Source: Anaerobacillus sp. CMMVII (GTDB taxonomy: Bacteria > Bacillota > Bacilli > Bacillales > Anaerobacillaceae). Taken from it: a stretch of 64,000 nt of DNA. Made by a program: the position numbers and the translations under genes. Below the pieces are notes generated by a model, which was not told where the DNA came from, made no database searches, and saw nothing but the letters and a program-made list of their open reading frames with translations. The stretch spans positions 62,001 through 126,000 of the forward strand of contig NZ_JACEHK010000017.1 of the NCBI RefSeq assembly GCF_025377685.1, read 5' to 3'. The first letter of the stretch is position 1; each line of letters begins with the position of its first letter. This document shows positions 6,638 to 15,117 of this stretch, one piece after another.

Positions 6638-9457
6638 ATGTCCCGACATCAAATGAGATATTCTCGCCTTGCAAAAATAACAAAACTAATTCATACAAAT
6701 ATAGAGCTCCAAGAAATACTAGAAAATGTTGTTTCTACTATTTCTGAAGAAATTGCAAGCTGTAATTCAATAGGGATCTTTTTATTACAGGAAGACGGGA
6801 CATTTCGGTGGTTTATCGGGAAGGCTCATTTAGATTTTGTTACAAACCTTGATAAGCATATCATTAACCCTGTAACAGATATGTTAGCGAAAGAGGCTAT
6901 TGAAGCAAACCAAACGCTTAATATCCGTAATGCCATGAAGGACAAACGTATAGATTCTACATTCGTGGAAAACTTTCAAATCAACTCATTACTCGTATCA
7001 CCTATTTCACTTGGTGAAGAGCTTTATGGTTTAATCTATGTAATGAACCATGAAGTAGGCAAGGCTATGACAAAACAAGAAGTACAGCTAGTCGATATGT
7101 ATGTCAATATGGCAGCCGTTGCTATTTTAAATGCTGACAACTTAACTCGTACGGAAAATTTGCTTTATGAAAAGCAGTTATTATTAGATGTAACAAGTGA
7201 CTTAGCCCTTTGTTCGACTATGCAGGAAGTACTAGATAAATGCTTTCATTATCTATCACAGGTGCTTAACAACTATAATATTGGCGCGCACATCTTAGAT
7301 CCAATTGCTGAGCGAAATATTAAACCGACAAGATTAAGCAAGGAAAGTGATTGGACGCAAGAAGAGTGGTTAGAAAAACATAAAGATATTAAGGTTGATC
7401 ATAGCAAGGATAAGCTTTTTCAAGATATAGTGAAAAACAAAAAAGCGGTGTTTATTCCTGATGTTTTTGCGGATGAGAGACCAAACCATCATGCCTGTCG
7501 GACCTTTGGTATTAAGGGGTTGTTTAGAATCCCGTTAGTGTCGATGGGGGAGGTTCTGGGGATCATTTCAGTAGTAAATTTAGATGAGGTTAATCGGGTG
7601 TATACCAAGGTAGAGATGCGTCTTGCCCAATCGATTGTCGATGCGACTTCATTGGCATTATCCAATTTACTATTCCGAGAAAAACAGGAAATTATGATTG
7701 AAGAACGAACAGAGCAAATTACGCTTAAAAATAATGAGCTTGAAAAAGTTGTGAAAGAACTACAACGTTTAAGTCACGAAAAGGAATTAATTCTTAATTC
7801 AGCCGGCGAAGGTATCTTTGGTTTGGATGTTGAAGGGAAAATTACTTTTTGCAACCCAGCGGCAGCGATGATGTTAGGCTATGAGAATAAGGAAGAATTA
7901 ATTGATGTGGTGTATGATACGATTTTTAACCGTATCAAGACAAATCAAGTAAGCTTTCATCAAAATTTTCCAGCTTATATTGAAAAAAATCTCAGTGGCT
8001 ACAGTAGTGATGAGGTCTTTTTTAGAAAAGATGGTACAAGTTTCGCAGTTGAATATGCAGTTTCACCGATAAAAGAAGCAGAAGAAATAACCGGGTATGT
8101 CGTCCTTTTTAAGGATATTACGGTTCGTAAGCAATTAGAAGAGAAGATTAAATACCATGCATATTATGATAGTTTAACAAATCTCCCAAACCGCGTGTTA
8201 CTAAAAGACCGCTTAAATCAAGCTTTAACGTATGCCCACCTCCACCAAGAGGAACTGGCCGTTTTGTTTATTGACCTTGACCGTTTTAAGCTTGTAAACG
8301 ATACACTTGGCCATAGTTATGGTGACTATTTGCTTCAGGAAGTTGCTTCGCGCTTAAAAAGGAGTGTTTCAAAGGGAGCTACGGTTTCCCGTCAAGGTGG
8401 CGATGAATTTACAATTATCCTACCTACCATTCAATCAAAAGGTGATATTTCCGAAGTAGCTGACCGAATTTTAAATGCCTTTTCAAGCCCCTTTGATTTA
8501 AAAGGGAATGAAGTATTTATTAAACCAAGCATCGGGATTAGCCTGTTTCCGAATGACGGGATTGATGTCGATACACTAATTAAAAACGCCGATACGGCGA
8601 TGTATAAATCAAAGGAACTACACGGAAATAATTTTCAATTCTATCAAGAATCAATGGACCGCATCAACCTCCGCAGTGTGAAGGTCGAAAATGCGCTTCA
8701 TAAAGCCTTGGATAATGAGGAATTTGTCCTGCATTACCAACCACAGATTAACTCGAAGACGAATGAAGTTATTGGTGTTGAAGCACTAATCCGGTGGATT
8801 CACCCAACAATGGGACTTATCTCACCTGCGGATTTTATTCCAGTGGCAGAAGAAACGGGGTTAATTGTCCCAATCGGAGAATGGGTGCTTCGAAATGCTT
8901 GTAAACAAATCAAGGCATGGCATGAGATCGGATTTTCGAATATAGTTGTTTCGGTTAATTTGTCAGCTCGTCAATTTGAGAAGCAAAATTTAGTTGAAAT
9001 CGTCAAAGAAATTTTAGCTGAAACCAACTTGCATCCTAAATTCCTAGAGTTAGAGCTTACTGAAAATATGATCATTAAGAATACAAAATCGACGTTAGAA
9101 ACGATGGAAAAATTACGTGAGCTTGGAATTAAAATGTCCATTGATGATTTTGGAACTGGTTACTCGTCTTTAGGATATTTAAAGAACTTTCCGATAAACA
9201 CACTGAAAATTGATCGATCTTTCGTTCACGATGTTGCCGCTGATACAGCCAATGCAGCAATCACAAATACGATCATCACTTTAGCTGGTAATTTAAGCTT
9301 AAATGTCATAGCTGAAGGGGTCGAAACAGAAGACCAAAAAAACTTTTTGTCTTCAAAGGGGTGTTTCCTCATGCAAGGATTTATGTTTAGTCCACCGATT
9401 AAAGCTGAGGAATTTTTGGCGAAATATTTTATTCATGAGGAAGAAGAAATATTTTGA
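6638..9457 (+). CDS. GAF-GAF-PAS-GGDEF-EAL c-di-GMP turnover protein
   Basis: A 939-residue soluble signalling protein. Order: GAF at about 15-165, second GAF at about 185-345, coiled-coil linker, PAS at about 380-495, GGDEF at about 510-665, EAL at about 690-930. The GGDEF site is intact (GGDEF at about 587) and begins with YYDSLTNLPNR. The EAL domain keeps the residues needed for phosphodiesterase activity: EAL at about 714, SVNLSARQF, LELTEN, the DDFGTGYSSL loop, LKIDRSF and AEGVET. It may therefore both make and break c-di-GMP, with balance set by ligands of the GAF/PAS domains. AGGAGG precedes the ATG. It follows two other c-di-GMP-type genes and precedes the TPP enzyme by 15 bp. Confidence 0.92.
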   Translation: MSRHQMRYSRLAKITKLIHTNIELQEILENVVSTISEEIASCNSIGIFLLQEDGTFRWFIGKAHLDFVTNLDKHIINPVTDMLAKEAIEANQTLNIRNAMKDKRIDSTFVENFQINSLLVSPISLGEELYGLIYVMNHEVGKAMTKQEVQLVDMYVNMAAVAILNADNLTRTENLLYEKQLLLDVTSDLALCSTMQEVLDKCFHYLSQVLNNYNIGAHILDPIAERNIKPTRLSKESDWTQEEWLEKHKDIKVDHSKDKLFQDIVKNKKAVFIPDVFADERPNHHACRTFGIKGLFRIPLVSMGEVLGIISVVNLDEVNRVYTKVEMRLAQSIVDATSLALSNLLFREKQEIMIEERTEQITLKNNELEKVVKELQRLSHEKELILNSAGEGIFGLDVEGKITFCNPAAAMMLGYENKEELIDVVYDTIFNRIKTNQVSFHQNFPAYIEKNLSGYSSDEVFFRKDGTSFAVEYAVSPIKEAEEITGYVVLFKDITVRKQLEEKIKYHAYYDSLTNLPNRVLLKDRLNQALTYAHLHQEELAVLFIDLDRFKLVNDTLGHSYGDYLLQEVASRLKRSVSKGATVSRQGGDEFTIILPTIQSKGDISEVADRILNAFSSPFDLKGNEVFIKPSIGISLFPNDGIDVDTLIKNADTAMYKSKELHGNNFQFYQESMDRINLRSVKVENALHKALDNEEFVLHYQPQINSKTNEVIGVEALIRWIHPTMGLISPADFIPVAEETGLIVPIGEWVLRNACKQIKAWHEIGFSNIVVSVNLSARQFEKQNLVEIVKEILAETNLHPKFLELELTENMIIKNTKSTLETMEKLRELGIKMSIDDFGTGYSSLGYLKNFPINTLKIDRSFVHDVAADTANAAITNTIITLAGNLSLNVIAEGVETEDQKNFLSSKGCFLMQGFMFSPPIKAEEFLAKYFIHEEEEIF

Positions 9458-9472
9458 ACTAAGGAGACTGCG

Positions 9473-11110
9473 ATGAAAGCCGTACGTGCTGTATTACATT
9501 TTCTTAAAAGAGGCGGAGTTAAATACGTATTCGGTATACCAGCAGGGTCGGTTAATGCCTTTTTTGACGAATTGTATGATATGAAAGACCTAACGCCAAT
9601 CATCGTCAAGCATGAGGGGGCAGCTTCGTATATGGCTGCTTCTTATGCCAAATACGTGAATGGTTTAAGTGTTTGTATAGCCAGTAGTGGCCCAGGAGCA
9701 ACTAATTTAATTAGTGGCTGTGCCAATGCCATGCGAGAGCATTTACCTGTCTTGTTTTTAACTGGCGCTGTGCCTGTTTCAACGGTTGGGTTAAATGCCT
9801 CGCAAGAGCTTCATGCCGAGCCTATCTTCCGTTCAATTACGAAATATAGCGTGACGGTCAATGACTCTAAAGATTTGTTGACAGAAGTAGCAAAGGCTGT
9901 GGAAATTGCAGTCAGTGGCGTACCTGGCCCGGTTCACATTGCGATGCCAATTGATGTGCAGCTTGATCAAGTAGATTTGGCAACAATTCCACCATATCCG
10001 AAGCGGACTCAAATCTATCCGGACATGACAACGATTAAACAAGCAGCGATCGCCCTCATTAGTGGAAAAACAGGTTATATTTTTGTCGGACAAGGTGCCA
10101 GAGGTTCAGTTCCGGCACTTTTAGAAGTTGCTGAAATGCTACAATGGCCAATCATTGTTACTCCTCAGGGGAAAGGGCTCATTCCTGATGACCATCCTCT
10201 GTTTGCTGGTGTTTACGGCTTTGCTGGGCATGAATCAGCCTCCAAGCTACTTAGTGAGGGTGACGGCAAGATTTTGCTCATTGTTGGCTCTAGTCTAGGA
10301 GAAACTGCGACGAATAATTGGAATAGTTGCATAACCAAAGACCGTGTCGTGATCCAGCTTGATTTTGACAGTACGGTTTTTCGTAGAAAGTATGAGGTGG
10401 ATATTCCGATTCTAGGTGACATTGATTTAAGCTTGCTTTATTTAAGCGAATATCTCAAGGATTTGGGCTTAACAATGAAAAGTGAAATACAACCTGAAAA
10501 AAGTACTTACCAATCTTCAAAAGAATATAATTCTCAGGACGTGCTATTAAAGCTTCAGGAGCACTTGCCAGCTGCAACCCGCTATACGATAGATATCGGA
10601 GAGTTTATGGCCTATGTTGTTCACTATATGAATGTATTGGAATCGGACACCTTTGATATTAATATCCACTTTGGGGCAATGGGGCAAGGAATTGGCGCTG
10701 CCTTTGGTTCTAAGCTTGCTGAACCCGAAAGACCTGTTGTTTGTATTACAGGAGATGGCTGCTTTTTCATGCATGGGATGGAGATGTTAACTGCCAAGGA
10801 ATATAAACTGCCAATTCTTTTTGTCATTATGAATAATGCTCGTTTAGGAATGGTTTATCACGGACATTCGTTACAATACCAGCGAGCGCATCCTCGGTTT
10901 GAGCAGCAACCGGTAAATATCACTGCGATGGCAGAAGCTTTAGGAATTCCTAGTATCCGTGTTGAAAGCATGGAAGATATTAATAAATATATTATTAACC
11001 ATCTAATGAGCTTTAATGGTCCTACAATTTTAGAGATATCTTTAGTAGATGAAAATACACCACCAATGGGAGAACGCGTAAAGTTTCTCTCATCATTTGG
11101 AAAGCAGTAA
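9473..11110 (+). CDS. Thiamine-diphosphate-dependent enzyme, acetolactate synthase-like
   Basis: Member of the IlvB/pyruvate oxidase/benzoylformate decarboxylase superfamily. The N-terminal TPP domain has GIPAGSVNAFFDEL and the cofactor-activating glutamate in VKHEGAAS (about residue 48). The C-terminal TPP/Mg site is GDGCFFMHG (about 426) ending in IMNNARLG. There is no neighbouring small regulatory subunit and no branched-chain amino acid gene, so this is more likely a catabolic or orphan acetolactate synthase, pyruvate oxidase or another decarboxylase than biosynthetic IlvB. The substrate cannot be fixed from sequence. It starts 15 bp after the GGDEF-EAL gene and ends at a strong terminator. 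Confidence 0.8.
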   Translation: MKAVRAVLHFLKRGGVKYVFGIPAGSVNAFFDELYDMKDLTPIIVKHEGAASYMAASYAKYVNGLSVCIASSGPGATNLISGCANAMREHLPVLFLTGAVPVSTVGLNASQELHAEPIFRSITKYSVTVNDSKDLLTEVAKAVEIAVSGVPGPVHIAMPIDVQLDQVDLATIPPYPKRTQIYPDMTTIKQAAIALISGKTGYIFVGQGARGSVPALLEVAEMLQWPIIVTPQGKGLIPDDHPLFAGVYGFAGHESASKLLSEGDGKILLIVGSSLGETATNNWNSCITKDRVVIQLDFDSTVFRRKYEVDIPILGDIDLSLLYLSEYLKDLGLTMKSEIQPEKSTYQSSKEYNSQDVLLKLQEHLPAATRYTIDIGEFMAYVVHYMNVLESDTFDINIHFGAMGQGIGAAFGSKLAEPERPVVCITGDGCFFMHGMEMLTAKEYKLPILFVIMNNARLGMVYHGHSLQYQRAHPRFEQQPVNITAMAEALGIPSIRVESMEDINKYIINHLMSFNGPTILEISLVDENTPPMGERVKFLSSFGKQ

Positions 11111-11113
11111 CTG

Positions 11114-11137
11114 AAGCCCTTGTTAAAGGGCTTTTTT
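11114..11137 (+). terminator. Terminator after the TPP enzyme
   Basis: AAGCCCTT at 11114-11121 pairs with AAGGGCTT at 11126-11133, followed by a T-run. Confidence 0.85.
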
Positions 11138-11170
11138 AAATTTATAAGAACCGGAAAAATCTATTATCCT

Positions 11171-11314
11171 TTTAGTGTGTTTAACTTTGAGCGTCTTCTA
11201 CTCCGAGGTTACTCGGAGCAATGATGCAATGGAGTCGCTTCAAGGATGTACTTGGCACGAGGTCAATGTTTTGCCCGTGTAAAGCGTAAAAGAACATTTC
11301 AACGGTCAAAAGCA
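11171..11314. repeat. Intergenic segment sharing end motifs with 16894-17159
   Basis: The stretch between the terminator and the next gene holds no convincing gene. It begins with TTTAGTGTGTTTA (11171) and ends with AACGGTCAAAAGCA (11301-11314); almost the same pair of end motifs brackets the noncoding region at 16894-17159. A small hairpin CTCCGAGG/CTCGGAG lies near 11201-11219. It may be a shared dispersed element, but the interiors differ. Confidence 0.35.
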
Positions 11315-11337
11315 GATGCTTGCATGGCTAGGTTTTC

Positions 11338-11634
11338 TTATTCGCCACTTAACGCCTTCAAGTAGCTCTTCTGATCTAACGTTTTTTCACCATTGATACA
11401 GGCTTCGATATATTCGCGTAAGCGTTGGTTTTGCTGGAACATTTGCTCATTCGCAGCTGTTAAATATTCTACTTTTACATGACTAGGTTGGTTTAAATTT
11501 TGGGTCGAGTCAATGCGTTCTTGCATTTTTTCAACAGTCAAACTAAGTTCTATTAAGTGATCAATGAAGTGCTGACGTTCTTTTTCAAGTCTTTTTAGGC
11601 GATTTTCAATCGTTTCAAGTCGATCTTCGCTCAT
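11338..11634 (-). CDS. Small coiled-coil protein of unknown function
   Basis: The frame is open for longer, but the true start is the ATG at 11634, which follows GGGAGGTGA; this gives 98 residues. Residues 1-45 are strongly charged with heptad leucines and isoleucines (ENRLKRLEKER, LIELSLTVEKMQERI), predicted coiled coil; a second helical stretch covers about 60-80. No domain is recognised. It is divergent from the glycine-rich repeat protein next to it, with about 140 bp between them. Confidence 0.65.
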   Translation of the reverse strand: MSEDRLETIENRLKRLEKERQHFIDHLIELSLTVEKMQERIDSTQNLNQPSHVKVEYLTAANEQMFQQNQRLREYIEACINGEKTLDQKSYLKALSGE

Positions 11635-11775
11635 ATTATCACCTCCCGAATGAAAATCCTCGTAAAAGATGTATGAAAGAAGCCCAACATTTATGCTTTC
11701 TAAACCTCTGACCTCACTAATTAAATTGGCAACGAATATAATATCGGAAAGCTGAGATAGATGGGGGAAATAGGA

Positions 11776-12327
11776 GTGGATGATCAACAAAAACAAGTAA
11801 TCGGAGCTTGGATTGATGCAATAGGGACAATTATCTCAGCGGTTGGTGAATTGAGGGAATTAGCTGGGTTGAATGACATCAATAAAAAGTTGGTGGCTAT
11901 AGGTGATGCCTTGCAAGCCGTTGGTCCAATGATCATTGGAACGGCGCAAATTGACGACCCGTTGAATTTTGCGGGCAACTGGATTGACGGAGCTGGTGCT
12001 GCAGCTGCTTCTCTTGGTGCTTACCGTGAGTATATTGGTGTTGGTGATGAAGAAGGAAATCTTCGAATTGAGTTTCTAGGTTATATTTTTCAATCGATGG
12101 GGGCTTCACTTAGTGCTTTAGCAGACTATTTAGCTGGTGAAGATGAACTTGCTGTTGGAAATGCCCTGCAAGGCCTAGGCGCAGGTCTTGAAGCGATAGG
12201 TGCCATATATTTATTAAGTGATAGAAAGCAGGAAGGCCAGCCGATTACAGCACTAGGAGCGATCCTACAAGCCATTGGTTCAAACTATAATGCTGTTGTC
12301 GTAACGCGGGATTTTTTGAGGGAATAA
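11776..12327 (+). CDS. Glycine-zipper-like repetitive protein (DUF6944-like)
   Basis: About 183 residues made of repeated amphipathic helices. The pattern G-x-W/A/L-x-D/Q-x-I/V/M-G recurs six or seven times: GAWIDAIGTI, GDALQAVGPM, GNWIDGAGAA, GYIFQSMGAS, GNALQGLGAG, GAILQAIGSN. I recall a Bacillus family annotated DUF6944 with this look, but cannot confirm it. No signal peptide or catalytic motif is seen. The chosen start is GTG at 11776, seven bases after GGGGGA; an ATG at 11761 is in frame but has no ribosome binding site. It may interact with membranes or self-assemble; this is inference. Confidence 0.65.
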   Translation: MDDQQKQVIGAWIDAIGTIISAVGELRELAGLNDINKKLVAIGDALQAVGPMIIGTAQIDDPLNFAGNWIDGAGAAAASLGAYREYIGVGDEEGNLRIEFLGYIFQSMGASLSALADYLAGEDELAVGNALQGLGAGLEAIGAIYLLSDRKQEGQPITALGAILQAIGSNYNAVVVTRDFLRE

Positions 12328-12334
12328 AAAATGA

Positions 12335-12356
12335 TAAGAGAGAAAAACCTCTCTTA
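12335..12356. terminator. Bidirectional hairpin between convergent genes
   Basis: TAAGAGAG at 12335-12342 pairs perfectly with CTCTCTTA at 12349-12356. It sits between the repeat protein (+) and the L,D-transpeptidase gene (-) and could serve both. Confidence 0.6.
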
Positions 12357-12370
12357 CCATCTTCTAATGT

Positions 12371-14284
12371 CTATTCAATTGTAAAATTGATTTCCTGACT
12401 ATCATCGATTTCTTTTTTAGATAGTCGATGTTTTACGTCTGTTTTGATTGTAAACGTGCCTGGAGTTGTTGCTAACCAGTTGTAGTAGCTTTGCTGAGAA
12501 TAATCTTGGACCACAAGCCACTGTGTGCCATCAAAAATAGAAAAACGATAGAGATGTTCTGTTGGTACCTTTGATTGAGCAGTGAATTTGATTTCTGTAT
12601 TTGAAGGCTGTGGGCTACTCTTATCAACATCAATCGATAGCAATGATGCTTCATTAAAGACAGTGAACGCGCTCACTTGCTGACTATCATAACCTTTCTT
12701 AGAGAGTTTATGCTTTACTTGTACTTTGACTTGGTAGGCTCCAGCCTCCGCAGGCTTCCACGCTGCTGTTCTCTTCGTAGAGAAGTCTTGAAGAGTGATC
12801 CATGTACTTCCATCAAACACTAAAAACTTGAAAAGATTATTAGCATCGTCATTCGATTCTGCCGTGACTGTTATAGAAGTATTATTAGGCTGCGGGCTCA
12901 CGTTATTAAACGAGACCGTTTTTATTGATGCTTCATCAAAGACAGTAAACTCACTTACCTGCTGACTATCATAGCTTTTCTTCGAATGTTTATGTTTAAC
13001 TTGAACTTTTATTTGATAAGCGCCAGCCTTCGTAGGTTTCCAAGCGGCTGTCCTTTTTGTAGAGAAATCCTGAACAGTGACCCATTTGCTTCCATCAAAT
13101 ACTAGAAACTTGAAAAGGTTGTTCGCATTATCATTCGATTGCGCCGTGATTGTCACAGATGTATTCTTAGGCTGTGGGCTCACTTTATTAAACGAAACAG
13201 TTTTAAGCGAAGCTGGGCTAAAGATCGTATAATCAATGACGCGTTGACTATCATAGCTCTTTTTAGATAGCTTATTCTTTACTTGTACTCGAACCTGGAA
13301 AGTGCCAGCTTTTGTCGGCTTCCAAGTAACTGTATTTTTAGAAGAATAATCTTGTAAAGTTACCCATTTCGTCCCGTTGTAGTAAGAGAATTTAAATAGG
13401 TTATCCGTGTTCTTGTTTGACTGAGCCGTCAAGTTTATCGTTGTGTTGCTAGGCTGAGGGCTACTTTTACTTGTAGTAAATGTAGTGACTTTTGCCGCTG
13501 TATAGACAACATAGTTGAGTACCTTCTCATCTTCAAACGACTTTTTTGAATTCTTATTTTTTACCTGGACTTTAACTTTATAAGATCCCGACTTTTCAGG
13601 GGTCCAAGTCAGTTTATTGTTGGTTGAAAAGTTACGAAGCGTCGTCCACTTTTTACCGTCATGGACCATAAACTTGTACACAGGATTTGTCCCACTATCA
13701 AGATTAGCCGTAACAGCGATTGAGGTTTTAGACGGCTGGGGACTAGTTTTGTTAACCGTTACATTTTTAAGTTTACTTGTGAAAACATAGCCATTTGCAG
13801 TAGCTATTTGCTGAAAGCTTTGTTTTGAATTTGTGATAATAACGGGAGTGTTCACTGCGACCCGATCGAATAACCAGCGAATATCTTCATTATACATACG
13901 GATACATCCCGCACTTGCATATGTACCAATTGAGCTTGGATTATTATTTCCGTGTATCGCATAGGTTGTTCCATAAGTACCTCGTGCATTTAAGCCTAAC
14001 CACCGGTCACCTAACGGGTTGGAGGGGTGACCACCAGGGATATTATTTGTATAATAAGGTCGATTTTTAATCATATTAACAATCTTGAACTTTCCCTCTG
14101 GTGTAAAACTATTTTCTCTACCAGTTGCTACTTTAAATGTCTTTTCTAGTTTGCCTTGATTATAAAAGGCTAATTGATTGTTACTTTTATTAACAATGAT
14201 CATTTGTTGTCCATTTGCAAATACATTTGAACTGCCGACAACCAGTAAAAATAGTAATAGAAAAAAGGAAAATAGTTTTTTCAT
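12371..14284 (-). CDS. Secreted L,D-transpeptidase (YkuD) with five C-terminal repeats
   Basis: Forms or edits 3-3 cross-links in peptidoglycan outside the cell. Start is the ATG at 14284 after GGGGTGA; 637 residues. Signal peptide 1-24 (cleavage after VFA), YkuD domain about 27-155 with the catalytic His111 (HGNNNPSS) and Cys127 (SAGCIRM). From about 182 to the end are five tandem repeats of about 91 residues, each starting near (K/N)xSPQPxxT and containing a conserved LFKF...DG..W..LQDFS core and a QVKxKxSKKSYDSQ end. These resemble the triple-tyrosine (Y_Y_Y) beta-sandwich repeats seen on other cell-wall enzymes and probably bind or span the wall. The repeats are also nearly identical at DNA level in places, so copy number may vary. 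Confidence 0.88.
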   Translation of the reverse strand: MKKLFSFFLLLFLLVVGSSNVFANGQQMIIVNKSNNQLAFYNQGKLEKTFKVATGRENSFTPEGKFKIVNMIKNRPYYTNNIPGGHPSNPLGDRWLGLNARGTYGTTYAIHGNNNPSSIGTYASAGCIRMYNEDIRWLFDRVAVNTPVIITNSKQSFQQIATANGYVFTSKLKNVTVNKTSPQPSKTSIAVTANLDSGTNPVYKFMVHDGKKWTTLRNFSTNNKLTWTPEKSGSYKVKVQVKNKNSKKSFEDEKVLNYVVYTAAKVTTFTTSKSSPQPSNTTINLTAQSNKNTDNLFKFSYYNGTKWVTLQDYSSKNTVTWKPTKAGTFQVRVQVKNKLSKKSYDSQRVIDYTIFSPASLKTVSFNKVSPQPKNTSVTITAQSNDNANNLFKFLVFDGSKWVTVQDFSTKRTAAWKPTKAGAYQIKVQVKHKHSKKSYDSQQVSEFTVFDEASIKTVSFNNVSPQPNNTSITVTAESNDDANNLFKFLVFDGSTWITLQDFSTKRTAAWKPAEAGAYQVKVQVKHKLSKKGYDSQQVSAFTVFNEASLLSIDVDKSSPQPSNTEIKFTAQSKVPTEHLYRFSIFDGTQWLVVQDYSQQSYYNWLATTPGTFTIKTDVKHRLSKKEIDDSQEINFTIE

Positions 14285-14409
14285 AGATTCACCCCACAAT
14301 TTGATAGAATATTAAAACAAGTGTAAGTTACACTTACGGAAATATTTGTAAAAAAGTGGAATAGAATTCAGAAAATTTTTCGACAAAAATATTAGTAGAT
14401 AATAATAGA

Positions 14410-14450
14410 AAAAAACTCTAGCAGGCACTGCGCCCTTACTAGAGTTTTTT
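14410..14450 (-). terminator. Terminator of the thiamine-binding protein gene
   Basis: AAACTCTAG and CTAGAGTTT arms (14413-14421 and 14439-14447) enclose a 17-base loop, with A-runs and T-runs on both sides, so it can work on either strand; the adjacent gene is on the minus strand. Confidence 0.75.
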
Positions 14451-14470
14451 TATTCTTATCTAAGACCTAA

Positions 14471-14770
14471 CTATTCAAGATTATCTTCTACGGTTTTAAC
14501 CTGGTGTTCTAGGGTCATTGGTTTATCAATGCGGTCGTCAATAGAGATATTTGTGACGACTCGCTGGGTACCGTTGGTGATCTCGTTTTTATGAATGAGT
14601 TTGGCAACTTCCATGATCTCATCTAAGTTACCTTCAATAACTGTAGCGGTTGGAGTTACCTGATAGTTTAATCCTTTTTCTTTAATAATGTTTACGGCTT
14701 CAGTAACATTGCTACTAAAACTTGGGGTATCCGAACCAACGGGGACGACACTAATTTCTAATATTGGCAT
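14471..14770 (-). CDS. MTH1187/YqgV-family thiamine-binding-type protein
   Basis: A 99-residue ferredoxin-like-fold protein of the family once called UPF0045, in which some members bind thiamine or a related pyrimidine. The family signature is visible: MPILEISVVPVGSDTPSFS at the N-terminus, YQVTPTATVIEGN in the middle and RVVTNISIDDR near residue 80. AAAGGAGTG lies upstream of the ATG. It stands alone on the minus strand, so no pathway is shown by its neighbours. Role is probably cytoplasmic binding or regulation rather than catalysis. Confidence 0.85.
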   Translation of the reverse strand: MPILEISVVPVGSDTPSFSSNVTEAVNIIKEKGLNYQVTPTATVIEGNLDEIMEVAKLIHKNEITNGTQRVVTNISIDDRIDKPMTLEHQVKTVEDNLE

Positions 14771-14863
14771 GAAATTTCACTCCTTTTCAACATTGGTCAA
14801 TTATGACCTATGTAATAGGTTTTGCATTTTCTACTTTCTTAACCAACCTAAATATTCTTTTAA

Positions 14864-14923
14864 CTGAGTGAAATGCAGTTGCGATGGTTTTTACACAACT
14901 TAGTAGCGGTGGTGAAATTCATT
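14864..14923. repeat. Diverged copy of the TGAATTTCAT element
   Basis: Begins AACTGAGTGAAATGCAGTT and ends GCGGTGGTGAAATTCATT, matching the ends of the better copies at 15026-15094 and 62340-62403. The central part differs. Lies in the noncoding gap before glnS. Confidence 0.4.
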
Positions 14924-15025
14924 TCTTTCACCAGAAAGGGGTTTATTCTGTAACGTTCTCAGAAACAATACTACATAGATATATTTGCTAATTTATGATA
15001 TAACTAAAATTATTATTTAGAGACT

Positions 15026-15094
15026 GAGTGAATTTCATAGTTACAGAAATTGAGCCATTTAAATGGCGGAAATAATGAATGATGAAATTCAATA
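15026..15094. repeat. Dispersed element with TGAATTTCAT / ATGAAATTCA ends
   Basis: Perfect 10-bp inverted ends at 15029-15038 and 15082-15091. The same sequence, reversed, occurs at 62340-62403 after fadF: both share GAGTGAATTTCATA, a central GAGC, and AATAATGAATGATGAAATTC. Here it lies immediately before glnS and supplies in-frame ATGs (15079, 15082) that are not the real start. Confidence 0.65.
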
Positions 15095-15117
15095 AAATGG
15101 AGAAAGGTTGGTATTTG

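Noticed and set aside
9473-11110. Biosynthetic acetohydroxyacid synthase IlvB
   Set aside because: No ilvN or other branched-chain genes nearby; only the general TPP enzyme class is supported.
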